Positions 53,673 to 63,318 of a stretch of DNA of 64,000 nt are shown in pieces. Where the stretch lies: the NCBI RefSeq assembly GCF_900095735.1, contig NZ_FNLO01000005.1:186001-250000 (forward strand). Direction: 5' to 3'. The first letter of the stretch is position 1. Every line of letters starts with the position of its first letter. The notes under the pieces are model-generated. The model was not told where the DNA came from. It searched no databases and worked only from the letters and a program-made list of their open reading frames with translations. Both the position numbers and the translations under genes were made by a program. Source of the stretch: Chitinasiproducens palmae (GTDB lineage: Bacteria > Pseudomonadota > Gammaproteobacteria > Burkholderiales > Burkholderiaceae).

Positions 53673-54857
53673 ATGACATTGACCCTCCACCGACGTCTTG
53701 CTCTTGGTCTTCTGAGCAGCCAGGCGTTGCTGCTTTCGGCGTGCGCCCTGGCCCCAGGGATGTATATGGGAAAACAGGTGAACGAGGCAGAGCGCGCATC
53801 GGACGGCACACCTGGACGATCTGCGCTGGCCATGCCCGACGGCACGGTCGTAAATTTCATACCGTTGGATACAGCGGTACTTGCCACGCTGCCACGTTAC
53901 AGCGCACCTCCAGCGGACACGCTCGCACCGAACTCAGGCCCATATGTTTATAAAGTCGGGCGTGGCGATGTGCTACGTATCACGATCTGGGACCATCCGG
54001 AACTCAATAATCCGGGGATCGGCAGCGCGCCGAGCACGGGTACGACTGCGGCCGATATCGCGGTGGCGACCGGAAGCAACGATCCGCTCGGACGGATTGT
54101 CGCATCGGATGGCACTATATATTTCCCGTTTGTCGGCACGGTGAAAGTAGCCGGCATGTCAGCGACGCAAATACGGTCCTTGCTGACACGCAGGTTGAGT
54201 ACCTATATTCGCAACCCGCAGTTGGACGTCTCGATCTCCTCGTACCGCAGCCAACGCCTGTACGCGTCAGGCGAAGTAGTACACCCGGGTGTGGCAACGC
54301 TCGGCGAAGTTCCGATTACGATTACCGATCTGATCAGCTCAGCTGGAGGCGTGACTACCAACGCCGATTTATATCGCGCAACCTTGACGCGCGACGGAAA
54401 ACAGATCCCGATTGATCTTTATGCGCTGCTGCATTATGGCGACATGCGTCAGAATTACGAATTGCGCGCCGACGATCGAATTAATATTCCCGATAATCGT
54501 TACAACAAGGTTTTCGTGCTCGGCGAGGTTGCCAAGCCCACGTCGATCGTAATTCCGAAGGGCGACTATAGCCTGGCCGAAGCGCTTTCCGATTCGGGGG
54601 GGCTCAATCAGGTGACATCGAACGCTTCCCAAGTCTATGTGGTTCGACGAGCGGAAGACGGTCTTACCAATGCCTATATTCTGAACGCAAAAGCGCCGAC
54701 CGCCCTAGCGCTGGCTGATCAGTTCGAATTACAACCGCGTGACGTGGTATTTGTCGACCCATCGGGTATTACGCGTTTCGCGCGTGTTATCACGCAGGTG
54801 GCACCGTTCCTCTCTGGGACTAATAGCGCTGTCAATACGGTCAATGCGACCCGGTGA
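53673..54857 (+). CDS. wza: Polysaccharide export lipoprotein (Wza-like, outer-membrane OPX protein)
   Basis: A 394-residue OPX protein. The start at 53673 gives MTLTLHRRLALGLLSSQALL and lipobox LSAC (Cys near residue 25). The poly-export domain starts YKVGRGDVLRITIWDHPEL, and two SLBB domains follow (RLYASGEVVHPGVATLGEVP; VFVLGEVAKPTSIVIPKGDY). The C-terminal amphipathic region that forms the outer-membrane pore helix is expected at FARVITQVAPFLSG. It forms the export channel together with Wzc. The longer upstream frame overlaps ugd and is not used. Confidence 0.93.
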   Translation: MTLTLHRRLALGLLSSQALLLSACALAPGMYMGKQVNEAERASDGTPGRSALAMPDGTVVNFIPLDTAVLATLPRYSAPPADTLAPNSGPYVYKVGRGDVLRITIWDHPELNNPGIGSAPSTGTTAADIAVATGSNDPLGRIVASDGTIYFPFVGTVKVAGMSATQIRSLLTRRLSTYIRNPQLDVSISSYRSQRLYASGEVVHPGVATLGEVPITITDLISSAGGVTTNADLYRATLTRDGKQIPIDLYALLHYGDMRQNYELRADDRINIPDNRYNKVFVLGEVAKPTSIVIPKGDYSLAEALSDSGGLNQVTSNASQVYVVRRAEDGLTNAYILNAKAPTALALADQFELQPRDVVFVDPSGITRFARVITQVAPFLSGTNSAVNTVNATR

Positions 54858-54965
54858 ACGGGCCGCTGTTGAAAAGGCCGTTCGTTCCAATTCTCCGGGC
54901 GAACGCGGTCAGTCGGTGGGCCCAAGACTTGACCAGGTGGCCCGCGGCGACAGCAGGAAAGCAAA

Positions 54966-55400
54966 ATGTTCAAGAATGTGTTGATGGTATGTGTAGGAAA
55001 CATCTGTAGGAGCCCGACGGCGGAATATCTTCTTCGACATCGGTTCCCGGATAAATCTTTAACCGTGACATCTGCCGGTCTTGGGGCACTTGTGGGACGG
55101 GGAGTGGATGAGACGGCGCATACATTGATGCATGAGCATGGTATCGACGCCAGCGCGCACCGCGCGCGTCAGATCGATGCGGACATGATTAGGGAAGCGG
55201 ATCTCATTCTAACGATGGAAAAACGGCACCTCGCTTCGGTAAATGAGTTAGTGCCCTCCGCGCGCGGTAAGACCTTTTTGCTCGGGAAATGGGAAGACGA
55301 GCGAGAAATTCCGGATCCGTACCGCCAGCAGCGTCCTGCTTTCGATCACGTCTACGAGCTGATCGAAAATTCGGTGTCGCACTGGGCCAAATATCTGTGA
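54966..55400 (+). CDS. wzb: Low-molecular-weight protein-tyrosine phosphatase (Wzb-like)
   Basis: A 144-residue phosphatase. The P-loop with catalytic Cys is VCVGNICRSPTAEYLL at residues 8-20 and the general-acid Asp lies in DPYRQQ near the end. It dephosphorylates the tyrosine kinase Wzc; cycling of the kinase is needed for polymer export. It lies between wza and wzc as in E. coli colanic acid loci, 108 bases after wza. Confidence 0.95.
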   Translation: MFKNVLMVCVGNICRSPTAEYLLRHRFPDKSLTVTSAGLGALVGRGVDETAHTLMHEHGIDASAHRARQIDADMIREADLILTMEKRHLASVNELVPSARGKTFLLGKWEDEREIPDPYRQQRPAFDHVYELIENSVSHWAKYL

Positions 55401-55418
55401 GTGGTTACTGAGGAAACA

Positions 55419-57629
55419 ATGGTTAAGAAGAATGCGATAGAGCCGGTGGGCGAAGACGAGTTTGATCTCGCTTCGCTCGTCGGTGTCCTGCGTGACCACA
55501 AGTGGATGATTGGGGGAGTAACTGGCGCTTTCTTGGCGCTAAGCGCGGCATACGCAATTATCGCGACCCCGATTTATCAGGCTGACGCGCTGATTCAAGT
55601 GACCAATGATGCGCCAATGGTGCCGGGCATTACCGACGTATCACAAATGCTGGCCGGCAATGGCGTGGCGCCACGGTCGGTCACCGAGATCGCTCTGATC
55701 GGTTCGCGATCGGTCATGCAGCAGACGGTAGACGATCTTGGCTTAGCCATTCGGGTCACGCCTCATTATTTTCCAGTATTTGGGCATTTCATAGCCCGGC
55801 GCTACGATGGCAAGGGATCGGCGCCGGTAGCTCGCCCTCTTTTCGGGCTACGAGGGTACGCGTGGGGCGGAGAAGCGCTGCGGATCACCTCGCTCGATGT
55901 GCCTGATCAATACCTCAATGCCGAACTTACGTTGACTGCGTCCGGTAATGGCGGGTTCACATTAGAGGATTCGTCTGGCAACGTCCTTGCTAAAGGCGTC
56001 GCTGGGCAATCGGTTTCTAATGGCGGCGTGACCGTCAACATCGCGACCCTGCGGGCCAACGCCGGGATGAAGTGGACGGTGGTCAAAACTCCGCCGCTCC
56101 GCGTGGTCGCGGACCTTCAGCGACGCGTCGACGCGGCGGAGAATGCGAAGGGTTCGGGCGTAATTAGCCTCACTTACCAATCCGAAGATCCCAATCTCGC
56201 TCGGCAGGTGCTGAGCAAGGTTTGTGACGTATATCTCAAGCAAAATGTCTCACGAAATTCGGCGGAGGCAGCAAGCAGTCTTCAATTCGTCCGCTCGCAG
56301 TTGCCGATTATTAGAAAGCAACTGGAGAAGGCTGAGTCGGCGCTGAACGCGTTCCAGATCCGCTCGCACTCAGTCAACGTAGAACTGCAAACCAAAGGCT
56401 TCCTGGATCAGTTTGTTGCGATCGATACGAATTTATCGCAGCTTCGTCTGAAACAGGCCGAGGTCGAGCGGCGGTTTACCAGCAACCACCCAGCCTACCA
56501 GGCGTTGCAACAGCAAATTGCGGAGATTCAAGCGCAAAAAGATGCACTGTCTGGTCAGCTCAATAAGCTTCCTGATACGCAAAAGGAACTGCTGAGGCTA
56601 AACCGCGATGTGCAGGTAACAAACCAGATTTATACGGGGCTGCTTAACCAAGAGCAACAGCTCGACATTGCCCGGGCTGGCAATGTGGGGAACGCTCGGC
56701 TTATCGACCCCGCCGTGGTTGACGAGACCGCGCCGGTCAGCCCTAAGCGCACCATCATCGTTGTGGTGGGCACCCTTTTAGGTCTTTTCCTGTCTGTCGC
56801 CTTCGTTTTCGTTCGCAGAGTGCTCAACCGTGGGCTGGAAGATCCCGAGCTGATCGAGCAACTGGGCTTGCCGGTCTATTCGTCGATACCTGTCAGCCCC
56901 GCGCAAAGCGCTCCGATGCCGTCGTCCGGTGGCAAGTCGGTACGCGGAAAACCGAGCTTGCTTGCGCTTGATGCGCCTGCTGATCTGGCGATCGAATCAT
57001 TGCGTAGCCTCCGCACGAGTCTTCATTTTGCGTTGATGGAGGCGAGCAATAACATTCTGATGATTTCGGGCTCAAGCCCAGGAGCAGGTAAGACATTCGT
57101 TTCTAGTAATCTTGCAGTCGTCATTGCTCAAGCCGGGCAACGCGTCCTGCTGATTGACGGCGACCTGCGAAAAGGCGTTCTCCACCGCGTCATGAGCGAT
57201 AGCAACAAGCTCGGTCTCGCGGATGTGCTTATGGGACAGGCGAGAACCTCCGAGGCGATCCGCAAGGGCCCGATAGAGGGACTCGACTATGTCACGCGCG
57301 GCCGTGTGCCCCCAAATCCTGCTGAATTGCTGGCGCATGCGAATCTGCGTGGCTTCCTTGATGCAGTGAAGGGTGAGTACGACCTGGTGATCGTCGACAC
57401 GCCGCCGATTCTGGCGGTGACCGATGCAGGAATCGTCGGAAGTCACGCTGGTACCAGCCTGATGGTGGTGCGCTTTGGCCTGAATAGCGCGCGCGAAATC
57501 GCGCTTGCAAAGAGCCGCTTCGAGCAGAACGCAGTGCAACTCAAGGGCGCGATTTTCAATGCTGTACAGCCGCGCAGCAACGGCTACCACAGCTACGGCT
57601 ACTACGAGTACGGCTCGGAGAAGGAATGA
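55419..57629 (+). CDS. wzc: Polysaccharide biosynthesis tyrosine autokinase (Wzc-like)
   Basis: A 736-residue bacterial tyrosine kinase. The start at 55419 follows GAGGA; a GTG at 55401 is less likely. Two membrane segments (MIGGVTGAFLALSAAYAII; TIIVVVGTLLGLFLSVAFVF) enclose a large periplasmic Wzz-like domain with coiled coils. The cytoplasmic kinase domain has Walker A SGSSPGAGKTFVSSNLA, Walker A' LLIDGDLRKG and Walker B LVIVDTPP. The C-terminal tail GYHSYGYYEYGSEKE is the tyrosine cluster that is phosphorylated. It controls chain length and pairs with Wza and Wzb. Confidence 0.95.
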   Translation: MVKKNAIEPVGEDEFDLASLVGVLRDHKWMIGGVTGAFLALSAAYAIIATPIYQADALIQVTNDAPMVPGITDVSQMLAGNGVAPRSVTEIALIGSRSVMQQTVDDLGLAIRVTPHYFPVFGHFIARRYDGKGSAPVARPLFGLRGYAWGGEALRITSLDVPDQYLNAELTLTASGNGGFTLEDSSGNVLAKGVAGQSVSNGGVTVNIATLRANAGMKWTVVKTPPLRVVADLQRRVDAAENAKGSGVISLTYQSEDPNLARQVLSKVCDVYLKQNVSRNSAEAASSLQFVRSQLPIIRKQLEKAESALNAFQIRSHSVNVELQTKGFLDQFVAIDTNLSQLRLKQAEVERRFTSNHPAYQALQQQIAEIQAQKDALSGQLNKLPDTQKELLRLNRDVQVTNQIYTGLLNQEQQLDIARAGNVGNARLIDPAVVDETAPVSPKRTIIVVVGTLLGLFLSVAFVFVRRVLNRGLEDPELIEQLGLPVYSSIPVSPAQSAPMPSSGGKSVRGKPSLLALDAPADLAIESLRSLRTSLHFALMEASNNILMISGSSPGAGKTFVSSNLAVVIAQAGQRVLLIDGDLRKGVLHRVMSDSNKLGLADVLMGQARTSEAIRKGPIEGLDYVTRGRVPPNPAELLAHANLRGFLDAVKGEYDLVIVDTPPILAVTDAGIVGSHAGTSLMVVRFGLNSAREIALAKSRFEQNAVQLKGAIFNAVQPRSNGYHSYGYYEYGSEKE

Positions 57630-57768
57630 CAGATCGACAAATGTGGACCGCCGCGTGATTTGATCGTATCAAGTCACCGAGGGAAACCAGAGGCACGGCC
57701 GTCGAAGCGGCACGGCCTCGTCGATTGATGTCGGAACGTCCTGCAGCAACAGTTATTGGAAGCTCAAA

Positions 57769-58926
57769 TTGCGAATCGCCCTTGTCAGTGAGGCTGCGTC
57801 GGGCGGGGTGGCATCTCATCTCGCCGAGTTGATCCGCGGACTCGCTGATTTTCCTGACGTGCAGGTTTATCTCGTCCTTCCGGAAGCAGGGCGCTTAGAC
57901 CTAGATATTTTGTCTCCCGAAGTGCTGGCACTTACGAGCGGGACATTTTACGTTCCAATGGTTAGAGCCGTGGGATTGCATGATGCTGTGCACATGTTGC
58001 ACTTGCGTCGACTGCTGCGAAGGCTGAAACCGGACATCGTCCACAGCCACAGTTCTAAGGCTGGTGCTCTGACGAGGGTTTGTCGAGGGCCGTGGAAGCA
58101 GTTGTACACACCCCATGCTATATACACATTGCGGCCTGACTTAAGTCGAAAGGCACGGGCCTTCTATACAGCAGTGGAAAGGTGGCTAGGAGCGTGGTTC
58201 TCAGACGGCATCGTCGCCGTTTCTGACGAAGAGGCGGCGCACATCGTATCGAGTATCAAGCCGGGTACGACGCCTGTCGTGACAATTTATAATGGGATCA
58301 GTCAAAGTCGGCATCTCACCCGTCAGGCAGCGCGTCAGGAGCTGGGCATCGTCGGCAACGAGCGAATCGTTGGCTTTGTAGGGCGATTAGAACCGCAAAA
58401 GGGTATCGACAGACTGATCGCCGCGGCAGCCGAAATCGATCGGCGGCCAGAGCTTGCCGACGTCCGAATACTCGTTATCGGGCCGGGTTCGATCGAAGCG
58501 TATCTACCGCCAGGTATGGCCATTCCCCGATGCGTCACGATCACCGGTCCCGTCGCGAATGCGGCCCGTCTTTTTGCCGGGCTTGATCTTTTTGTACTGC
58601 CAAGCCGCTACGAAGGCTTCCCTTACGTTTATCTCGAGGCGGACGCAGCCGACGTGCCAATTGTTTCTGCGCCAGTCGCCGGCGCAGCGGCGTTCGTCGA
58701 ACGCGGGAAGCGCGGCTTCATTGTCTCCTATCCCGATGATCCAGTGGTATTCGCTGACGCGATAAGCCGCGGGTTGCGCGAAGGAAAAGGACAACGTTCG
58801 ACGCGTCCGCAATCGGACGCCAATCGCTTTACAGCCCGACGGATGTGCCTCGACACACTGTCGCTCTACCGGTCCCTGATGGGACACGCCGCCGGCTCGC
58901 CTACACGGGATGCTTTCCATGGCTAG
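57769..58926 (+). CDS. Glycosyltransferase family 4 protein
   Basis: A 385-residue GT-B glycosyltransferase. The start is a TTG at 57769 giving MRIALVSEAASGGVASHLAE. The C-terminal donor site has IVGFVGRLEPQKGIDRLIAA and the E-x7-E region SRYEGFPYVYLEADAADVPI, with EGFPYVYLE in place of the more usual EG...SL.E. It probably adds a sugar to the lipid-linked repeat unit. It starts 139 bases after wzc and overlaps the next gene by 8 bases. Confidence 0.9.
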   Translation: MRIALVSEAASGGVASHLAELIRGLADFPDVQVYLVLPEAGRLDLDILSPEVLALTSGTFYVPMVRAVGLHDAVHMLHLRRLLRRLKPDIVHSHSSKAGALTRVCRGPWKQLYTPHAIYTLRPDLSRKARAFYTAVERWLGAWFSDGIVAVSDEEAAHIVSSIKPGTTPVVTIYNGISQSRHLTRQAARQELGIVGNERIVGFVGRLEPQKGIDRLIAAAAEIDRRPELADVRILVIGPGSIEAYLPPGMAIPRCVTITGPVANAARLFAGLDLFVLPSRYEGFPYVYLEADAADVPIVSAPVAGAAAFVERGKRGFIVSYPDDPVVFADAISRGLREGKGQRSTRPQSDANRFTARRMCLDTLSLYRSLMGHAAGSPTRDAFHG

Positions 58927-60049
58927 ACGCAAGATCCTTGCCGCCGACCTGGTCGGTTTGATGCTTTTTTTAGGCTGCGCTGCACTATTCTTTCTAGTCG
59001 TGGTGTCGCGTAACTACGTCCCTGCCAAGTTCCTGTATGACGAAAATACCCTGCGCGGCTTCTGGAACACCACGCAAACATGCGGCCTCTGGGATAAAGC
59101 CAACGGATATGTCTGTACGGCGATCGTTTACCGCACGTTCAACGTCACACTCGAAGTCGCTATCGGTATTGCCGCAGTAACCATACCGGCGGTCTTTCTT
59201 TTGATGCCATTCGGCAGAGCGGCACGACTACGTGTACCAGCTTATGCATTCTCAATGGTGCTGGCGATTGCCGTGGCGTGGGGGGGCGCAGCAGCCATCT
59301 TTAATTCAGGCCTGAACAAAGAACTCCTCGCGAATATAGCAATCGTATTTGCACTACTTTTCGTCCGACGAAAACGGTTGATCCTGGCTAGCGTTGTAAT
59401 GTTGTTCTACGGCGTGTATATCAGACCTTATTGGGTCATTGTTGTCGCCTTCGCCTGGGCCGCACACATCGTCAGCCGCAAGCTAGGACCGCGCTGGGGA
59501 CTGGCCGCTCTTGCGGTATCGCTGGTCTCGCTAACGTTGATCGCCGCAGTAGTACTGCACGCACCATTATCGATGATCCGGGCTGCTACTAACGATTATC
59601 GTGTAGGCAGCGAAGATGCGCGCTCGATGATCACGCCTTTCTTCAATGTTTCCAATCCGCTGTTGGAAGCGGCAAACATGTTTGTGACGTGGATCAGCCT
59701 TTTGCTGCCATGGCCGTTGGTCATGCTCGGCGGAGTACAGCAGCTCATCGTTGTGGTGTTAATGCCGGTCACAGTGTATCTGATCATAAAAAACTGGCGC
59801 AGGGCGTGGCAGAGCGCTGACGTGCGCTGCAACTTCAGCTGCAGCCTTTTCTTCGCATTCGTAACCGTGCAGGCTGTATTTGAGCCCGACTACGGCTCAT
59901 TCGTTCGCCATGTCTGCGGCTTCGTCCCGTTCGGGTTACTTGCAATTGGCTTCAAACAGTTCGGTTCTGAACGAGTGCGATCCATGGCAAATCGCCAGTC
60001 GTCCCCTACACATTTGGTACGCGGAGGAAGCGAAACCGCCGATGCATAA
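58919..60049 (+). CDS. Polytopic membrane protein of the exopolysaccharide locus (possible Wzy polymerase)
   Basis: A 376-residue membrane protein with about nine hydrophobic segments (for example LMLFLGCAALFFLVVVSRNY, FNVTLEVAIGIAAVTIPAVF, LVSLTLIAAVVLHAPLSMIR, LLLPWPLVMLGGVQQLIVVV). A long periplasmic loop with Asn/Asp/Arg (TNDYRVGSEDARSMITPF) lies in the middle. Place and topology fit a Wzy-type polymerase, but sequence alone does not prove it. The start ATG 58919 overlaps the preceding glycosyltransferase gene. GC content is lower than in the core. Confidence 0.6.
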   Translation: MARRKILAADLVGLMLFLGCAALFFLVVVSRNYVPAKFLYDENTLRGFWNTTQTCGLWDKANGYVCTAIVYRTFNVTLEVAIGIAAVTIPAVFLLMPFGRAARLRVPAYAFSMVLAIAVAWGGAAAIFNSGLNKELLANIAIVFALLFVRRKRLILASVVMLFYGVYIRPYWVIVVAFAWAAHIVSRKLGPRWGLAALAVSLVSLTLIAAVVLHAPLSMIRAATNDYRVGSEDARSMITPFFNVSNPLLEAANMFVTWISLLLPWPLVMLGGVQQLIVVVLMPVTVYLIIKNWRRAWQSADVRCNFSCSLFFAFVTVQAVFEPDYGSFVRHVCGFVPFGLLAIGFKQFGSERVRSMANRQSSPTHLVRGGSETADA

Positions 60050-60168
60050 AGGTCTTGCTGCCGTCGATGACCGACATCTTGCAACTCTCGGAGGGCTTCG
60101 CACCTGTTTAGTCTTCCATCACGATTCCGTGCAAGACCACCCTAGGCTCTTTCACTGATCCGGGACCG

Positions 60169-61236
60169 ATGATGTTAAAGGTTGTGCATGTTGTGCCGAA
60201 GGATGTTATCGGGGGAGTCGAGACAGCCGCTCGCACCGCCGCGTCGGCGGTAGCACCGCCCGATTGCTTCTTCACGCTCCTTTTCATTGCGGGCGACGTC
60301 AGATCGCCGCGCCCTGTGAACGCGGTCCCGGGCCCGAGATGGTCACTTGTTAACCCTTTCTCGCATGCGCTCGCGCTTTGGCGTCTATTTAAGCTGTCAC
60401 CCGATGTCCTGATTTGTTCTATATGGTGGACCGTGCCCCTCGGCATTACCTTTAAGCTATTTCGCCGTAAAACAGTAGTAATATCGTTTCTACATAACGA
60501 GTCATTCGTGCACCGCGTAGATCGATTTTTCACGAAAGCGATGAACGCCATCGCTGACGAGGTTTGGGCGGATTCTAGGGCGACGCTTGACGCGATTTTG
60601 GGCAAAAATTCGGACAAAGCGTGCCGTGTGATTTCGTTTCTCACCGCGCGCCTGCAGCCGGCGTCTGGACAATTGCGAGCACCCGTTCACTTCGTCTTCT
60701 GGGGCCGCCTCGCGCCGCAAAAGGCGATTGACCGTGCGATCGCGTTTTTTGCAAAAATACGAGCCCGTTACGATGACGCTAGCTTTACGATAATTGGTCC
60801 GGATGGTGGGGAGAAAGCGAAGCTGGTTGCACTTGTCGAACAGCTAGCAGTCGCTGATGCGGTGCGTTTCGCGGGACCGGCCGGACATGACGAATTACCC
60901 GAAAAGGCCGAGGGATGCGCTTTCTTCCTGCAGCTAAGTCGTCATGAGGGAATGGCTATGTCTGTGATCGAAGCCATGCAGCTTGGTTTGGTGCCGATCG
61001 TCACGCCCGTTGGCGAAATACCTTCTTACTGCAAGGACGGCTGGAACTCGCTATTAATGCGCGATGATGAAGCCCTCGGGCGGGTTTTCAGGTTGATCGA
61101 CGAGCCTGCGCTTTATAACGAAATTCGTCGCAACGCTCTCTCGACGTGGACTGGTCAGCCCCTTTATACCGACGAAATTTTCCAGTCGGCCAGAGAGGCG
61201 TTTCGACGTAATTCGACGTGTCGTCCGAACACTTAA
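60169..61236 (+). CDS. Glycosyltransferase family 4 protein
   Basis: A 355-residue GT-B glycosyltransferase (MMLKVVHVVPKDVIGGVETA). The donor domain shows HFVFWGRLAPQKAIDRAIAF and the E-x7-E region LSRHEGMAMSVIEAMQLGLV. VVHVVPKDVIGGVETAARTA matches the glycine-rich acceptor loop of the family. It is a further sugar transferase for the repeat unit; donor and linkage are unknown. Confidence 0.9.
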   Translation: MMLKVVHVVPKDVIGGVETAARTAASAVAPPDCFFTLLFIAGDVRSPRPVNAVPGPRWSLVNPFSHALALWRLFKLSPDVLICSIWWTVPLGITFKLFRRKTVVISFLHNESFVHRVDRFFTKAMNAIADEVWADSRATLDAILGKNSDKACRVISFLTARLQPASGQLRAPVHFVFWGRLAPQKAIDRAIAFFAKIRARYDDASFTIIGPDGGEKAKLVALVEQLAVADAVRFAGPAGHDELPEKAEGCAFFLQLSRHEGMAMSVIEAMQLGLVPIVTPVGEIPSYCKDGWNSLLMRDDEALGRVFRLIDEPALYNEIRRNALSTWTGQPLYTDEIFQSAREAFRRNSTCRPNT

Positions 61237-61332
61237 AAGCAGTCGGCAGCAGCCTTAGGTTGCCCCGTCCTTACTTCGCGCAATTCACGCGGCCGGTTGT
61301 ATATCGAAACGGCTCCGAATCATCGTCATGAT

Positions 61333-62298
61333 ATGACCGAAGCAGTCACATTTGTAATACCCACATATAATAGTTCGCTGTTCATAAGGCGCACTATTGA
61401 CGCCTGCATTGTTGCGGCAGACCACGCCGGGGCATCCGCTGAATTCGTCTTGGTAGATGACGTTTCGCCGGATCTTCCCCGCCTACGTTTGATTGTCGAT
61501 AGATATGTCGAGCGGCAGATACGGGTCCGGCTGATCGAAAAAGCGGCGAAAACCAACGCGGCACACAGTCGAAACATGGGGATTGATGCGGCGTTAGGCA
61601 ACTATATATTCATGGTCGACTCAGACGACCTTCTGCTTCCGGATTATGTCGGTAGACGCATCTCAATGATGCGGGAGAGTCGTCACGCGGCCGTGATATT
61701 TGGTGATTTTTGTAATGTTAGAGAAGGTGGCGAGCCGGAAAGGTCAAGCGTTACGGATTATTTGGAGGACATGAGTCCCGTGAATTATCTGTTCGGGAAA
61801 GGCGGTGACATAAGATCGTCAACCATTTCGTTTCCGAAATCGCTGGCCCCGCTCGCTCGATTCGATGAGAATCAGAAGAAACATCAGGACTGGGGATTTC
61901 TGATTAACAACAGGAAGCGCGGCATCAAGTTCAAATTCGATAAGGTGCCTGGAGTGCTTATCGAAATTGGCCGTCCCGGACAGATGTCCGCCCAGATGAA
62001 TCTAGAGGCGAGCCAGTATTTCATGGATCACTGTCTTTCCGGGGAGTCAAGAGCCGGTCGCAGGATATTTTTCATACTCCATGTGCGAAAAGCCCTCGCG
62101 CAAGGAGATCTACCGGCCCTTCGCTTCTTTGTTAACGAGTTGAGAAACGACCGGCCCACCCTTTTTCTGAATGCCTGTGTCCGCGCTTTGTCGATCGCGC
62201 CTTCAAGGCCGCAGTGGGCGTGGAGGGCCTCAGGACAAGCGGCCAAGGGACTATATGTGATCGCCAAGCGAATCCTTCGGCGTACGCGCAATCCCTAA
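61333..62298 (+). CDS. Glycosyltransferase family 2 protein
   Basis: A 321-residue GT-A enzyme. The start at 61333 gives MTEAVTFVIPTYNSSLFIRR. The nucleotide-sugar site shows FVLVDDVSPD and the metal-binding DxD motif IFMVDSDDLLLPDYV near residue 97. The C-terminal part has no membrane segments. It should add a sugar with inverted linkage to the growing repeat unit. Confidence 0.9.
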   Translation: MTEAVTFVIPTYNSSLFIRRTIDACIVAADHAGASAEFVLVDDVSPDLPRLRLIVDRYVERQIRVRLIEKAAKTNAAHSRNMGIDAALGNYIFMVDSDDLLLPDYVGRRISMMRESRHAAVIFGDFCNVREGGEPERSSVTDYLEDMSPVNYLFGKGGDIRSSTISFPKSLAPLARFDENQKKHQDWGFLINNRKRGIKFKFDKVPGVLIEIGRPGQMSAQMNLEASQYFMDHCLSGESRAGRRIFFILHVRKALAQGDLPALRFFVNELRNDRPTLFLNACVRALSIAPSRPQWAWRASGQAAKGLYVIAKRILRRTRNP

Positions 62299-62433
62299 TT
62301 CGAAGCCAAATCTGCTGGCTTGACAACTCGTGACTTAATAGCACGGGCGGAACGCGCCGCCTGTTGGAGTGGCCTGCGTGGCGGTTCGCTTGGATTGGGT
62401 CAAGCCCGTTATCAGTGTTATTCAGGAGGGCAA

Positions 62434-63318
62434 TTGCGAATATTTGGAATTTGTCTGATAAGAAACGAAATCGACATCATCGAGAGAACCTTACTGGATG
62501 CGTTGCGTTGGATCGACTGTGTCTGGGTGCTCGACCATGAAAGCGACGATGGCACCTGGCAGTTGCTCCAGGATAGATTTGGCCGCAATCCAAAGGTCGT
62601 GCTTGTGGGACGGGCTACCGGACCATTCCGCGACGGACTGCGAGCGATTGCGTATGACGCCGCGCGTGCCTACGCGAAGAAAGGCGATTGGTGGTGCCGC
62701 CTTGATTCTGACGAATTCTACATCGATGATCCGCGGGAGTTCCTTGCCGGAGTACCATCGGCCTATGACGTCGTTAAGGCGGCCAGTTTCCAATACTACT
62801 TTACTGAGAAGGATGCGATTGAATACAGCTTAAACCCTTCTGCATATAGAGAGGGCAGGTCGGTCGAGGCACTGAAACACTACGCGTGCAATAGTTCTGA
62901 AGCTCGTTTCGTACGGCATCGCGACAAGGACTGGGGCGCGGACAATCTGTGGCCGGATAGCGCGTTTCCGAGCTGGATTTGGAGGAAGCATATTCGTCTG
63001 AAACATTTTCAGTATCGCTATCCGGAGCAGATTCAAAGTCGTCTCGACCTGCGGGCAGCGACAATTTCGGGAAATCAGTTCAAGCACGAACTGCGCTCAG
63101 ATTGGGGTAGTCATATTGGCGGCAACGTAAGGATAAAGAGACAAGAGGGGGAGCAACGGCCGAATCAGACTTGGGAAGAGCGAGTGGTGCAATCGACAAA
63201 TCTCGAGTTGGACCGTGGCGACGGCGATTACCGGATCAGACCGGAAATGCTAGACCGTATTCCGGGCGCCCTGGAGCAGACTGCTCGCCGAGTGGCGAAG
63301 TGGTTGTTGCGGCGGTGA
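62434..63318 (+). CDS. Glycosyltransferase family 2 protein (Glyco_tranf_2_4-like)
   Basis: A 294-residue GT-A-like enzyme. The TTG at 62434 (LRIFGICLIRNEIDIIERTL) follows a perfect AGGAGGG at 62424-62430; the longer frame upstream has neither a ribosome binding site nor similarity. WVLDHESDDGTW and WWCRLDSDEFY supply the nucleotide-sugar and DxD-like sites. The family often acts in decoration of lipooligosaccharide or exopolysaccharide. It is the last gene of the locus inside the window. Confidence 0.85.
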   Translation: MRIFGICLIRNEIDIIERTLLDALRWIDCVWVLDHESDDGTWQLLQDRFGRNPKVVLVGRATGPFRDGLRAIAYDAARAYAKKGDWWCRLDSDEFYIDDPREFLAGVPSAYDVVKAASFQYYFTEKDAIEYSLNPSAYREGRSVEALKHYACNSSEARFVRHRDKDWGADNLWPDSAFPSWIWRKHIRLKHFQYRYPEQIQSRLDLRAATISGNQFKHELRSDWGSHIGGNVRIKRQEGEQRPNQTWEERVVQSTNLELDRGDGDYRIRPEMLDRIPGALEQTARRVAKWLLRR

